DNA from: [Zimmermannella] bifida NBRC 103089
GTDB lineage: Bacteria > Actinomycetota > Actinomycetes > Actinomycetales > Microbacteriaceae
Direction: 5' to 3'
Assembly (NCBI RefSeq): GCF_001570925.1
Contig: NZ_BCSP01000001.1
Span: forward strand, 186,001 to 250,000
DNA length: 64,000 bases
Below, in pieces: positions 34,863-42,824 of this stretch (position 1 is the first letter of the stretch; every line of letters begins with the position of its first letter). The notes beneath the pieces were generated by a model. It was not told where the DNA came from, ran no database searches, and was given only the letters and a program-made list of their open reading frames with translations. Made by a program: the position numbers and the translations under genes.

Positions 34863-36893
34863 TTAGTCCTCCAAGTAGATGCGAATGTTCAGCCACTCGT
34901 CGATCTCGGCGCGACACTGCGGCGGGACAACGGTGGTTGAGTCGAGCTGGTTAATGATCGCCGGGCCCTGAATCTTGGAGCCCGCCGGCGTGGTCTCACG
35001 CTGGTACACCGGGGTGTCGTGCCATTCGCCGTCGAAGTACACCTGGCGGTTCTCGATTGGCGACACTTCGGCGTTGGGCTCGAGCGTCGCGGCTTCGAAG
35101 TTCGGCTTCGGGGTCTTACCAATGGCCTTGAGCTGCAGCTGGTAGATCTCCACCGGAGCCTCGTCGTTACGGAAGGCGAATTCGCGCTCGTGCTGCTGGT
35201 GGAAGGCCTCGATTGCCGTGTGCAGCGCGTTGTCGTCGCTGCCCATTGGCACCACAAGCGAACGCCACTGACCCGCGTAACGCATCGAGACGAGGCGCTG
35301 CAGTACGGCCTGGTCACCGGTTACGCCTTCGTGACGCAGACGTGCTTCGGCTTCGACCTCGAGCTCCTTGAATCGCTGCTCGATGTCGGCGGTGTCGACC
35401 TCGGATGCGAGACCGGTAACCATCGTCGAGAGGTCGTGCTGGATGTCCACCAACAGGCAGCCCATGGCGCTGGTAACGCCGGGGTTAGGCGGCACGATAA
35501 CGGCAGGAATGTTGAGCTCACGCGCAACGTCAACGCCGTGGAGGGCGCCAGCGCCACCGAATGCGAGGAGCGCGAAGTCGCGCGGGTCGTAACCGCGACG
35601 AATCGAGATCAGTCGCACCGCATCCGCCATGTTGGCGTTGGCAACACGGACGATGGCTTCGGCAGCTTCTTCAAGGCCCATACCGAGTGGTTCGGCGATG
35701 TGCTCCATGATGGCCTTCGCGGCGAGATCCTTCTTGAGGGTCTTCGCACCACCGGCAAGGTCGGTGCCAAGACGGCCAAGGACGATGTTCGCGTCGGTGT
35801 TGGTCGGTTTGGTGCCGCCACCGTCGTAGCAGGCAGGGCCTGGATCGGCGCCAGCCGACTGTGGTCCGTTGCGGAGGGAACCGGCGATATCGATGTGGGC
35901 CAGCGAGCCGCCACCAGCACCGATTGTGAGTACCTCAATCGAGGGGAAGATGATGGGGTGGCCGTATTCGACTTCCCATTCCTGGGTGACACGGACTTCG
36001 CCATCGGCAACGAGGGAAATGTCAGTTGAAGTACCGCCCATGTCAAGGCTCACCGCGTGGCTGTAGCCGCACTGGCTTGCAATGTGCTGGGCTGAGATCG
36101 CACCGGCCGCGATACCGGATGCGGCCAGGCGAACAGGGAATCGCTCAACCATGCGCGGGGTCATCGAGCCACCACCCGAATGGAGCAGCAGCAGGTCGCC
36201 CTTGTAGCCACCTTCTTCAAGCGCCGTAGCAAGACGGTTGACGTAACCCGAAACCAGCGGGGCCAGAACGGCGTTAGCAACTGCGGTGTTGAAGCGGCCG
36301 TACTCAAACATCTCGGGAAGAATCTCGGCCGAAGTGGTTACGGTGGCTTCTGGAATCTCTTCTTCGAGAATCTCGCGCATCCGCAGCTCGTGGCTCGAGT
36401 TTGCGAACGAGTTGAGGAAGCACACGGCGATCGTCGTGGTGCCGCGCTTCTTCAACAGGCGAGCCACATCGCGTGCCTTGGCCTCGTCGAGTGGTGTGAC
36501 CACATTGCCGGCATAGTCGATACGCTCGGCAACTTCGAAGCGGTCACGACGTGCGATGTATGGACCTGGGACGTCGTTGTATGCATCCCAAAGGTCGTCC
36601 TTGGTACCGTCACGGATTTCGATGACGTCGCGGAAACCTTCCGTCGTGACCAGTGCGGCTTTCGGGAAGCGACGGGTGATCAGCGCGTTCGTCGCCACGG
36701 TCGTACCGTGCGAGAAGAGCGAGACATCAGCCAAGTTGATCTCACCGCGCTCGACACCGTTCATGACCGCGATCATCGGGTCGTGTGGCGTCGAAGGGAC
36801 CTTGGTGACACGCATCGTCTTGCTGTCATCGTCGAAAATACAAACGTCGGTGAACGTGCCACCTACGTCAACTGCAACTCGGAGTTGCGCCAT
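34863..36893 (-). CDS. hyuA: hydantoinase A / oxoprolinase-family ATPase subunit
   Basis: The 676-residue product opens with the ASKHA-type phosphate-binding motif VAVDVGGTFTDVCIF and has SHGTTVATNALI, LHSGGGSMTPR, and the second phosphate motif VSLDMGGTSTDISLV. This is the ATP-using A subunit of the hydantoinase/oxoprolinase family. A strong AGGAGG ribosome-binding site lies upstream of the ATG at 36893. It shares an intergenic region with a divergent PucR-type regulator, the likely controller. Substrate cannot be read from the sequence. Confidence 0.9.
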   Translation of the reverse strand: MAQLRVAVDVGGTFTDVCIFDDDSKTMRVTKVPSTPHDPMIAVMNGVERGEINLADVSLFSHGTTVATNALITRRFPKAALVTTEGFRDVIEIRDGTKDDLWDAYNDVPGPYIARRDRFEVAERIDYAGNVVTPLDEAKARDVARLLKKRGTTTIAVCFLNSFANSSHELRMREILEEEIPEATVTTSAEILPEMFEYGRFNTAVANAVLAPLVSGYVNRLATALEEGGYKGDLLLLHSGGGSMTPRMVERFPVRLAASGIAAGAISAQHIASQCGYSHAVSLDMGGTSTDISLVADGEVRVTQEWEVEYGHPIIFPSIEVLTIGAGGGSLAHIDIAGSLRNGPQSAGADPGPACYDGGGTKPTNTDANIVLGRLGTDLAGGAKTLKKDLAAKAIMEHIAEPLGMGLEEAAEAIVRVANANMADAVRLISIRRGYDPRDFALLAFGGAGALHGVDVARELNIPAVIVPPNPGVTSAMGCLLVDIQHDLSTMVTGLASEVDTADIEQRFKELEVEAEARLRHEGVTGDQAVLQRLVSMRYAGQWRSLVVPMGSDDNALHTAIEAFHQQHEREFAFRNDEAPVEIYQLQLKAIGKTPKPNFEAATLEPNAEVSPIENRQVYFDGEWHDTPVYQRETTPAGSKIQGPAIINQLDSTTVVPPQCRAEIDEWLNIRIYLED

Positions 36894-36912
36894 TGCTTAC
36901 CTCCTGGGTTAG

Positions 36913-36930
36913 ACGTTCCTCGTTGAACGT
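36913..36930. promoter_or_regulatory. candidate operator upstream of hyuA
   Basis: An inverted repeat ACGTTC-N6-GAACGT lies 20 bp before the hyuA start in the region shared with the divergent PucR gene. It is a candidate binding site for that regulator. A single 6-bp half-site pair is weak evidence. Confidence 0.35.
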
Positions 36931-37058
36931 GTGAAACATCGTGGCAACCGCCTTCTAGAAAATCTACGGTGAAACACCCAAGAGAGCCGCTTATTATTCT
37001 CATGTTCTACAAGCGATGCGCACTCAACGAGGAGTGTGCTGTCTGGAGGATTGACACC

Positions 37059-38258
37059 GTGGATGCTCCAAGGATTGATTCACTATTTGCTCAGCTATTT
37101 CACAGCCTCGATGAAGCGGCCCCCATGCAGCAGCTCTGTAATCGAGTGGCTCAGCACTTCGGTTGCGCGGTTGCTTTGATAAGCGATAGCGGCGAGGTGC
37201 TCGCCACGGTCGGTGCACTGCCGCTGTCACCCCTTCGATCACACGCCAAACGCATCGATGACACGACGCAGGAGGCAATTACCTCAATTGGCCTGTGGCA
37301 GCTCCATCACCGTGTAATTGAACTGGCTACGCAGCGCTGCCTACTTACCTTGGCAACGCACCGCAATGACCCCGCGGTACTCCATCTAGACCAGGTGGCA
37401 GCAATCGCAGCAGCCATTACCGCCGCGGGTGCCTTCGAACGGGCACAAGCGCACCGGAGCCTGAACATGATGGCACAAGTCTTGCGCGACTTAGCGCGCG
37501 GAATCGACCGCTCACATGAACACCACTACTGGCCGCGAATGGAATCCTTTGGTTTTCCTGCCCACCACCCATTCCAGGTCACGATCGCAGTTCCACGCAA
37601 CAGTCAGCACGCGACGACCGCCCGACTGCTTCATTTGATTGATGACGCTGCCGAACAGCGCATCGGGCTGCTGATTTCGCACCAACTTGTGCGAACCACG
37701 GCCGCAGGTGCCGTGCACATCGTCACGCCTGCAACTTCGTCAGCGCGCGGTTGGTTGCACGCAAAGTTCTCGGACGCCCTGGTGACACATTCCAGTGAGT
37801 TTCAATTTCTCGAAGACATCCCCCGCGCGCTACACGAAGCCGAGTCAACCCTGAAACTCGCCCAGCAGATTCGAGACTACAGCGCTGACGACCACGTACC
37901 CGCTCCGCTCGGGTATGCATCCCTACCATTGACCGCATGGGCAGCCAGTGCCCTACCACAACGCGAACTATTTGAACGGTCACGCACCGTATTGGCACCA
38001 CTCGATGAAACCCCACAGTTACGAGAAACCCTGCTCACGTACTTACAGTGCGGGATGCACATTCCCCGCACCGCACAAGCGCTATTTCTCCACGCAAATT
38101 CGGTTCGATACCGGTTAGAACGAATCCAGCGACTATGTGGTGTCGATTTACAATCGGCAATCGACCTCGCGAATCTGACCCTAATGCTGCTGCCGGAACT
38201 GTGGTGCTGTTGCGAAGTTGGGCGGAAAGCAGCGAAGACTCAGTTTCTCATTCCCTGA
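37059..38258 (+). CDS. PucR-family transcriptional regulator, C-terminus altered by an IS insertion
   Basis: The roughly 399-residue protein ends with the PucR-type HTH_30 (LRETLLTYLQCGMHIPRTAQALFLHANSVRYRLERIQRLCGVDLQS), preceded by a GGDEF-like middle region and an N-terminal sensor-type region. I chose the GTG at 37059 because GGAGGA lies 8 nt upstream; longer starts are possible. It is divergent from hyuAB and probably controls them. From codon TGG at 38202 the reading frame enters an IS6-family element, which supplies the last 18 residues. The original frame would have continued for about 26 residues past the insertion, to a TGA near 38829. The HTH is complete, so the protein may still work. 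Confidence 0.82.
   Translation: MDAPRIDSLFAQLFHSLDEAAPMQQLCNRVAQHFGCAVALISDSGEVLATVGALPLSPLRSHAKRIDDTTQEAITSIGLWQLHHRVIELATQRCLLTLATHRNDPAVLHLDQVAAIAAAITAAGAFERAQAHRSLNMMAQVLRDLARGIDRSHEHHYWPRMESFGFPAHHPFQVTIAVPRNSQHATTARLLHLIDDAAEQRIGLLISHQLVRTTAAGAVHIVTPATSSARGWLHAKFSDALVTHSSEFQFLEDIPRALHEAESTLKLAQQIRDYSADDHVPAPLGYASLPLTAWAASALPQRELFERSRTVLAPLDETPQLRETLLTYLQCGMHIPRTAQALFLHANSVRYRLERIQRLCGVDLQSAIDLANLTLMLLPELWCCCEVGRKAAKTQFLIP
38195..38202. repeat. left copy of the 8-bp target-site duplication
   Basis: GGAACTGT directly before the IS inverted repeat matches GGAGCTGT at 38747-38754 in 7 of 8 positions. IS6-family elements make 8-bp duplications, so this is the insertion scar. Confidence 0.75.
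38203..38222 (+). repeat. IS6 left inverted repeat
   Basis: GGTGCTGTTGCGAAGTTGGG matches the complement of 38727-38746 at 19 of 20 positions. The GTTGCAAA-like core is typical of IS6 ends. Confidence 0.85.
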
Positions 38259-38280
38259 TGGCCGCTGCGTGTGGGCGTTC

Positions 38281-38692
38281 TCAGGCCGTCTCGAAGACCC
38301 GGTTGAGATCACCGCGTCCGTGTTCGGTTGCCCGTAGGCAAACATCGTGCCTTGCCCTTTCCGCAATGAGTGCATCGCCTCCATCCCTTTCAACGTCCGA
38401 TATGCAGATGTCCGGTTCTTAAACGCACCTTTCGGCCCGAGGATCCGCTTCAGTCGACCATGGTCGCCTTCCAGGATGTTGTTGAGGTATTTCACCTGCC
38501 GGTACCGTGTTTGCTTGTCCAGCTCAGGGGCGTATTTCTGGACCCAACAGTAGATCGTGGTGTGATCGACCGGCACGCCCCGCTCGGTCATCATTTCCTC
38601 CAGATCGAGGTAGCTCACTCCGTAGCGGCAGTACCACCGCACTGCCCACAGGATGATGTCACGGGGAAATGACGACCCAAGAAGATACCCAT
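38281..38692 (-). pseudogene. IS6-family transposase remnant
   Basis: Reading from an ATG at 38692, the frame gives MGIFLGRHFP, then must shift by one base at the G run 38663-38666 to continue DIILWAVRWYCRYGVSYLDLEEM. An internal deletion near 38495-38506 joins PELDKQTR directly to YRQVKYLNNILEGDHGRLKRILG, removing about 100 residues, including the first two Asp of the DDE triad; the Glu in EGDHG remains. A second one-base shift near 38308 is needed to reach NRVFETA and the TGA at 38281. The protein cannot transpose. Confidence 0.88.
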
Positions 38693-38726
38693 GACTGTGA
38701 TTATTTCACGTCGCTCTTCCTACTGC

Positions 38727-38746
38727 CCCAACTTTGCAACAGCACC
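38727..38746 (-). repeat. IS6 right inverted repeat
   Basis: CCCAACTTTGCAACAGCACC is the near-perfect complement of the left end (one mismatch in 20). Confidence 0.85.
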
Positions 38747-38754
38747 GGAGCTGT
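38747..38754. repeat. right copy of the 8-bp target-site duplication
   Basis: GGAGCTGT abuts the right inverted repeat and matches the left copy GGAACTGT with one substitution, consistent with an old insertion. Confidence 0.75.
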
Positions 38755-38811
38755 TATCTCGGTCAAACCGGCCGCAAGCAAACTGGCCTTTGGCGAACCG
38801 ATCAGTGGCGA

Positions 38812-39837
38812 CTATTTCGTGTCTTGCTCCGTGACCTGGTCATCGTCCTCATCGTGGAGCTGTGTTGTTTCGCCAAGAATGTTGTGGTCGTAATGGCCCG
38901 AACTCAGCGGCAGTTCAATCGGACCGGTTGACAGATCTTCGCCGCCCGGCAGCTCGACTTCGACAACCTTGCGAGCACCGAGGGTAATTCCGATTGTTGC
39001 AGCGATCACCAGCGCAACGGCGCCCAACCGCCACAGACTCGCTTCTTGCTGCAAGATCAGCCACCCCATAAGTGTTGCGAAGGCGGGCTCGAGACTGGTC
39101 AGCACACCGAATACCCGCTGCGGCACTCGCGTGAGTGCGAAATACTCCAGGCTGAACGGAATCAACCCAGCCATCGCACCGGCAGCCATTGAAAGCAGCA
39201 GCAGCTGCATCGAGTCGACACCTGACACCACACCTGGAATCCCAAATGGCAACACGATGATGAACGAAATCATCATTGCACCCGACAAGCCACCGGCACC
39301 CGGCACGCTCTTTCCCACACGCGCCCCGGCAAGAATATAGGCCGCCCAACTCGCCCCGGCAATGAGTGCGAAAACGACGCCGAGGGGATCAAGCGCGCTC
39401 GCCCCGTGTGCTGCTTCCCAGCCCATCAAACCGATGCCAACGGCGGCCAGTCCGACCCACAAAAAATCAAGCAGCCGCCGTGACAATACTGCCGAAAGCG
39501 TCAGCGGCCCAAGAAATTCGATCGCAACAGCAACCCCTAACGGCAGCCGCTCCAACGCCAGATAAAAGACGCCGTTCAGACCAGCCATCGCTAACCCAAA
39601 CATCAACACATCGCGCCACTGACCGCCCGACCAATTCCAAAACCTTGGCCGCACGATCGCAGCGAGCACCAGCGCACCAATGCCCACTCGGAAAATATTC
39701 ATACCCCATGGGCCGATCTGATCGAACAGCGTCCCCGCCAGCGCGGCTCCGGTTTGAATGGACAGCGCTGCAACAACCAGCAACGACACCGGCAACACGA
39801 TCGAGGAACTACGCTGTTCCGTACCCAAAGCAACCAA
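38812..39837 (-). CDS. EamA/RhtA-family drug-metabolite exporter
   Basis: The 341-residue product has ten membrane helices in two EamA repeats, with LPVSLLVVAALSIQTGAALAGTLFDQIGPWGMNIFRVGIGALVLA, LERLPLGVAVAIEFLGPL and FALTRVPQRVFGVLTSLEPAFATLMGWLILQQ, features of the RhtA (threonine/homoserine exporter) group. The C-terminal 50 residues are acidic and cytoplasmic. No good ATG exists; the TTG at 39837 gives the expected N-terminus but has no clear ribosome-binding site. Substrate unknown. Confidence 0.87.
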   Translation of the reverse strand: MVALGTEQRSSSIVLPVSLLVVAALSIQTGAALAGTLFDQIGPWGMNIFRVGIGALVLAAIVRPRFWNWSGGQWRDVLMFGLAMAGLNGVFYLALERLPLGVAVAIEFLGPLTLSAVLSRRLLDFLWVGLAAVGIGLMGWEAAHGASALDPLGVVFALIAGASWAAYILAGARVGKSVPGAGGLSGAMMISFIIVLPFGIPGVVSGVDSMQLLLLSMAAGAMAGLIPFSLEYFALTRVPQRVFGVLTSLEPAFATLMGWLILQQEASLWRLGAVALVIAATIGITLGARKVVEVELPGGEDLSTGPIELPLSSGHYDHNILGETTQLHDEDDDQVTEQDTK

Positions 39838-39912
39838 CTTTCCGCTGTAAGCCGGCTCCCGACGCGTCGGCGCCAGAGTGAAACTTCCGCGGGAAGTCTA
39901 ACGCCTAGATAG

Positions 39913-40503
39913 CTACGTACCGCAAATCAACCGCACCGACTGTTGAAATGTTTCGTCGTCGGCGGTAATGGCAACCGATGCCGAGTCACCGGCGCCTTGG
40001 TGAAGGCCAAGGCGCCTTGTCTGTGCACACTGCTGCTCATGCATGACATGCCCCAGGCAGTGATGCACGAGTGTCGTCGCGAGCGTACGAGCCTCGTTAA
40101 GCTCACGCCCATCACGCTCAGCAGCAGCCACAAATCGCGCGTGAAGCTGGTCAAGGTTGAAGCCCATCGCGATCGAGCTCAATACGATCTCTGCACCATC
40201 TGTCAATTCGCGCAGTTGCACGCGAAACGCAGTGACAACATCCAAAAGTGACTCTTCGGGATCGTGCGGAATGGACGCCAACAATCGTTGCGCAACGGCA
40301 GCCAAGAGTGTCTGTTTGTCACGAATATGCCAATACAGCGCACCAGGTTGTTGGCCCAGCGCTTTGGCCAGCGCACGCATACTAAAACCAGCCAGCCCGT
40401 GCGCGTTGATCAACTCGACCGCTTCATCGAGGATTCGAGTGACGGATTCGGATCCCGCAACCGACGGGCTGACTTGTGCAGAACTCACAACGATTTTGCT
40501 CAC
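39913..40503 (-). CDS. TetR-family repressor, BioQ-like candidate
   Basis: The 196-residue protein has a TetR N-terminal DNA-binding domain (ILDEAVELINAHGLAGFSMRALAKALGQQPGALYWHIRDKQTLLAAVAQ) and a helical effector domain. The start is GTG at 40503. It is divergent from bioY, and a perfect palindrome matching the BioQ pattern lies between them (40525-40541). BioQ is the TetR-type biotin regulator of corynebacteria and mycobacteria. Identity with BioQ is inferred from location and operator, not from protein alignment; the N-terminal domain is also close to tetracycline-repressor types. Confidence 0.8.
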   Translation of the reverse strand: MSKIVVSSAQVSPSVAGSESVTRILDEAVELINAHGLAGFSMRALAKALGQQPGALYWHIRDKQTLLAAVAQRLLASIPHDPEESLLDVVTAFRVQLRELTDGAEIVLSSIAMGFNLDQLHARFVAAAERDGRELNEARTLATTLVHHCLGHVMHEQQCAQTRRLGLHQGAGDSASVAITADDETFQQSVRLICGT

Positions 40504-40524
40504 AATAGGGCGATTCTCAACACT

Positions 40525-40541
40525 CTTGAACGGTGTTCAAG
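40525..40541. promoter_or_regulatory. BioQ-like operator
   Basis: CTTGAACGGTGTTCAAG is a perfect 7-bp inverted repeat around GGT. Its core TGAAC-N3-GTTCA fits the published BioQ consensus TGAAC-N3-GTTAC. It lies 21 bp upstream of the regulator start and 45 bp upstream of bioY, so it may control both. Confidence 0.7.
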
Positions 40542-40586
40542 CCGTACGCTTATTGAATCACGTGTTCGTTCGATCAGAGGAAATAC

Positions 40587-41219
40587 ATGACCTCGCAAAC
40601 CGCTGTCGCCCCAACCCAGGTTCAAGTGCTCGCTGACGCACTCGTAATGCCTCGCACTTGGCTCCACCACGCCACGCTGATCGCGGCTGGAGCAGCACTG
40701 GTGGCGCTGTTGGCGCAGGTTGAGATTCCGCTGCAGCCGGTTCCGATCACCGGCCAGACGCTCGGCGTCATGCTTGTTGGCGCCAGTCTCGGCGCGTGGC
40801 GAGGCGCTGCGGCAATGCTTACCTATCTACTCGCTGGCCTTGCTGGCCTTCCGGTATTCGCAGGTTTCACCGGCGGCCCCCAGTCGATTGCCGAGCCCTC
40901 GTTCGGCTTCATCGTCGGTTTCATCGGTGCCGCAGCGTTTGCAGGCTGGTGCTCGCAGCGTAAGTGGGACCGTCGCCCGATGCTGTCACTGCTGGCGTTT
41001 TTCGGTGCCAGCTGCATCCCGTTCCTCGTTGGTGTGCCGTATATGAGCTACGTGCTTGAACACATCGTTGGCGTGCCGATGAACGTTAGCCTAGCGATGG
41101 AATATGGCGTTCTCCCCTTTATTCCTGGCGGCATCGTCAAGTGGATCATCGCAGCAGCGGTCCTGCCCCTGGCATGGATGGGCGTGCGCAAACTCGATCG
41201 ACACCACGACGTTAAATAA
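40587..41219 (+). CDS. bioY: biotin ECF transporter S component BioY
   Basis: BioY is the membrane biotin-binding subunit of an ECF transporter. The 210-residue product has six hydrophobic segments and the family wording LLAQVEIPLQPVPITGQTLGVMLVGASLGAWRGAAAMLTYLLAGLAGLPVFAGFTGG, followed by GFIVGFIGAAAFAGW. GAGGAAATAC precedes the ATG. No bioM or bioN energising genes are adjacent, so BioY would work alone or with modules encoded elsewhere. It is followed by a strong hairpin. Confidence 0.94.
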   Translation: MTSQTAVAPTQVQVLADALVMPRTWLHHATLIAAGAALVALLAQVEIPLQPVPITGQTLGVMLVGASLGAWRGAAAMLTYLLAGLAGLPVFAGFTGGPQSIAEPSFGFIVGFIGAAAFAGWCSQRKWDRRPMLSLLAFFGASCIPFLVGVPYMSYVLEHIVGVPMNVSLAMEYGVLPFIPGGIVKWIIAAAVLPLAWMGVRKLDRHHDVK

Positions 41220-41231
41220 ACAATCCGATAG

Positions 41232-41279
41232 AACATGTGCGGTGATCCGGATGCGCGCATCCAGTTCACCGCACATGTT
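41232..41279 (+). terminator. terminator downstream of bioY
   Basis: A perfect 14-bp stem (41232-41245 with 41266-41279) holds an inner GGATGC/GCATCC hairpin, so the whole folds into a longer rod. It begins 12 bp after the bioY stop and is followed by T. Confidence 0.8.
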
Positions 41280-41335
41280 TCGTTGCGCTTCGTTTGGTTA
41301 TTGCCGCCAGCCGTAGAACCGTGTGTACTTATTGC

Positions 41336-41614
41336 ATGGCCCACAACGAAGTGAAGTTTGAGAACGAACGCTTTCGCGCTACCCGCTGGACAATTGCACC
41401 CGGCGACAGCATCCCGATGCACACTCACGAGTACGACTATGTCGTCGTGCCGCTGAGTAACAATGTGATGCATGTCGAGACCGACACCGGCGAGGTACTC
41501 GAGGCACAAATGCAACGCGGGACGTCCTACGGCCGCGCAGCTGGCTCGGCACATGCATGTTTCAACCGAGGTACCGACGACATCGTGTTCATCGAGGTTG
41601 AATACCTCGGATAG
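41336..41614 (+). CDS. small cupin-domain protein
   Basis: The 92-residue protein forms a single cupin: ATRWTIAPGDSIPMHTHEYDYVVVPLSNN carries the first metal-binding motif (His-X-His and Glu) and GRAAGSAHACFNRGTDDIVFIEVEYLG the second, in shortened form. Such stand-alone cupins may bind small metabolites or act as enzymes; none is indicated. The start at 41336 has only a weak ribosome-binding site. It lies between two strong hairpins, so it is probably a single-gene transcript. Confidence 0.82.
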   Translation: MAHNEVKFENERFRATRWTIAPGDSIPMHTHEYDYVVVPLSNNVMHVETDTGEVLEAQMQRGTSYGRAAGSAHACFNRGTDDIVFIEVEYLG

Positions 41615-41634
41615 TTGCTCGGTCGACTGACCCA

Positions 41635-41681
41635 AACGATTGTGCGGCCCCAACCTCCATGGCTGGGGCCGCACAATCGTT
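41635..41681. terminator. bidirectional terminator between the cupin gene and sufT
   Basis: A perfect 18-bp stem (41635-41652 with 41664-41681) with an 11-nt loop lies between the convergent cupin gene and sufT. It ends the suf operon on the minus strand. Confidence 0.88.
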
Positions 41682-41698
41682 GGTACTGGCGGTATGGC

Positions 41699-42031
41699 TT
41701 AAATGTTGAAGCCGAGCGCGCGCATCATTTCGCGACCGTCGTCGGTGATCTTCTCCGGGCCCCATGGCGGCATCCACACCCAGTTGATCTTGAATCGTTC
41801 GGCGTGACCGTCCAACGACTTCGAAATCTCGTCCTCGATGATGTCCGTCAGCGGGCAACCCGCCGACGTCAACGTCATCGAGATAACAAGCGCGTCGAGC
41901 TCGTCTTCCCAATCCAGACCATAGATCAGGCCTAGGTCGACGATGTTGACGCCCAGTTCAGGGTCGACAACTTCCTTCAACGCTTCTTCGAACTCGTCGT
42001 AGCGTTCCGGTGTAAGTGAAATCAATGCCAT
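41699..42031 (-). CDS. sufT: iron-sulfur assembly factor SufT (MIP18/DUF59)
   Basis: The 110-residue protein is a DUF59-type Fe-S assembly factor: VVDPELGVNIVDLGLIYGL contains the conserved DPE, and TSAGCPLTDIIEDEI contains the conserved Cys59. The C-terminus INWVWMPPWGPEKITDDGREMMRALGF is typical of SufT. It is the last gene of the suf operon, 26 bp after sufC, and probably helps mature Fe-S enzymes. Confidence 0.92.
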   Translation of the reverse strand: MALISLTPERYDEFEEALKEVVDPELGVNIVDLGLIYGLDWEDELDALVISMTLTSAGCPLTDIIEDEISKSLDGHAERFKINWVWMPPWGPEKITDDGREMMRALGFNI

Positions 42032-42057
42032 GCGGCACCTCCTGATTTGCCGGCCGC

Positions 42058-42822
42058 CTAGGCGTCCGAAGCCGCCTTGAGGTAGCTGTCGTAACCTTCG
42101 GCCTCGAGCTTCTCGGCCAGGCTAGCGTCACCCTGTTCGGCGATGCGACCGTTCACGAATACGTGCACGAAGTCCGGCTTGATGTACTTGAGGATGCGGG
42201 TGTAGTGCGTGATAAGCATGACACCGAAGTTGTTAGCGGCCTGCGCGCGGTTGACGCCTTCCGAAACGATGCGGAGTGCGTCAACGTCGAGGCCGGAGTC
42301 GGTCTCGTCGAGCAGCGCCATCTTTGGCTTGAGCATTTCGAGCTGCAGAATCTCGGCGCGCTTCTTCTCACCACCGGAGAAGCCCTCGTTGACGTTTCGC
42401 TCGAGGAACTCGTTGCCCATGCGCAGGTTGCCCATTGCGTCACGCAGCTCGGTCATCCAGCTACGGAGCGCAGGGGCTTCGCCGTCCACAGCGGTCTTCG
42501 CGGTGCGCAGGAAGTTCGAGAGCGATACGCCGGGAATGGCGACCGGGTACTGCATGGCGAGGAAGAGACCAGCCTTGGCGCGCTCGTCAACTTCCATTTC
42601 GAGGACGTCTTCACCATCGAGGGTGATGGTTCCCTCGGTGACCTCGTAGGCGGGGTGGCCGGCGATTGCCGACGCGAGCGTCGACTTACCCGAACCGTTT
42701 GGACCCATGATGGCGTGGATTTCACCCGAGTTGATGGTCAGGTCGACTCCGCGAAGAATCTCCTTCGGGCCCTGGTCAGTTTCAACCTGAACGTGCAGGT
42801 TACGAATTTCAAGCGTGGACAT
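42058..42822 (-). CDS. sufC: Fe-S assembly ATPase SufC
   Basis: SufC is the ABC-type ATPase of the SufBCD scaffold. The 254-residue protein has GPNGSGKSTL (Walker A), FSGGEKKRAEILQ (signature), LLDETDSGLDVDAL (Walker B with the SufC-typical DETDSGLD) and the switch His in ITHYTRIL. It lies 2 bp after the Rieske gene and upstream of sufT. Confidence 0.97.
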   Translation of the reverse strand: MSTLEIRNLHVQVETDQGPKEILRGVDLTINSGEIHAIMGPNGSGKSTLASAIAGHPAYEVTEGTITLDGEDVLEMEVDERAKAGLFLAMQYPVAIPGVSLSNFLRTAKTAVDGEAPALRSWMTELRDAMGNLRMGNEFLERNVNEGFSGGEKKRAEILQLEMLKPKMALLDETDSGLDVDALRIVSEGVNRAQAANNFGVMLITHYTRILKYIKPDFVHVFVNGRIAEQGDASLAEKLEAEGYDSYLKAASDA

Positions 42823-42824
42823 TG

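Larger units (their letters stand above)
38203..38746 (-). mobile_element. decayed IS6-family insertion sequence (IS1628-like)
   Basis: The element is 544 bp, shorter than the roughly 800 bp of complete IS6-family members. Its ends are inverted repeats of about 20 bp, GGTGCTGTTGCGAAGTTGGG at the left and the complement of the same with G changed to A at the right. Imperfect 8-bp target duplications flank it (38195-38202 and 38747-38754). It holds a transposase pseudogene on the minus strand. It resembles IS1628-type elements of corynebacteria by remembered protein wording; database confirmation is lacking. Confidence 0.88.

Noticed and set aside
32884-36893. A complete acetone carboxylase
   Set aside because: Only the A and B type subunits are present; the small gamma subunit is missing, so the assignment is too specific.
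38181-38642. An intact 153-residue transposase gene
   Set aside because: The frame lacks the first two catalytic Asp residues, begins inside the protein and runs past the true end into the regulator gene after a frameshift. It is a pseudogene.
40504-40586. A riboswitch upstream of bioY
   Set aside because: The 83-bp region is too short for a structured leader and its palindrome fits a protein operator.
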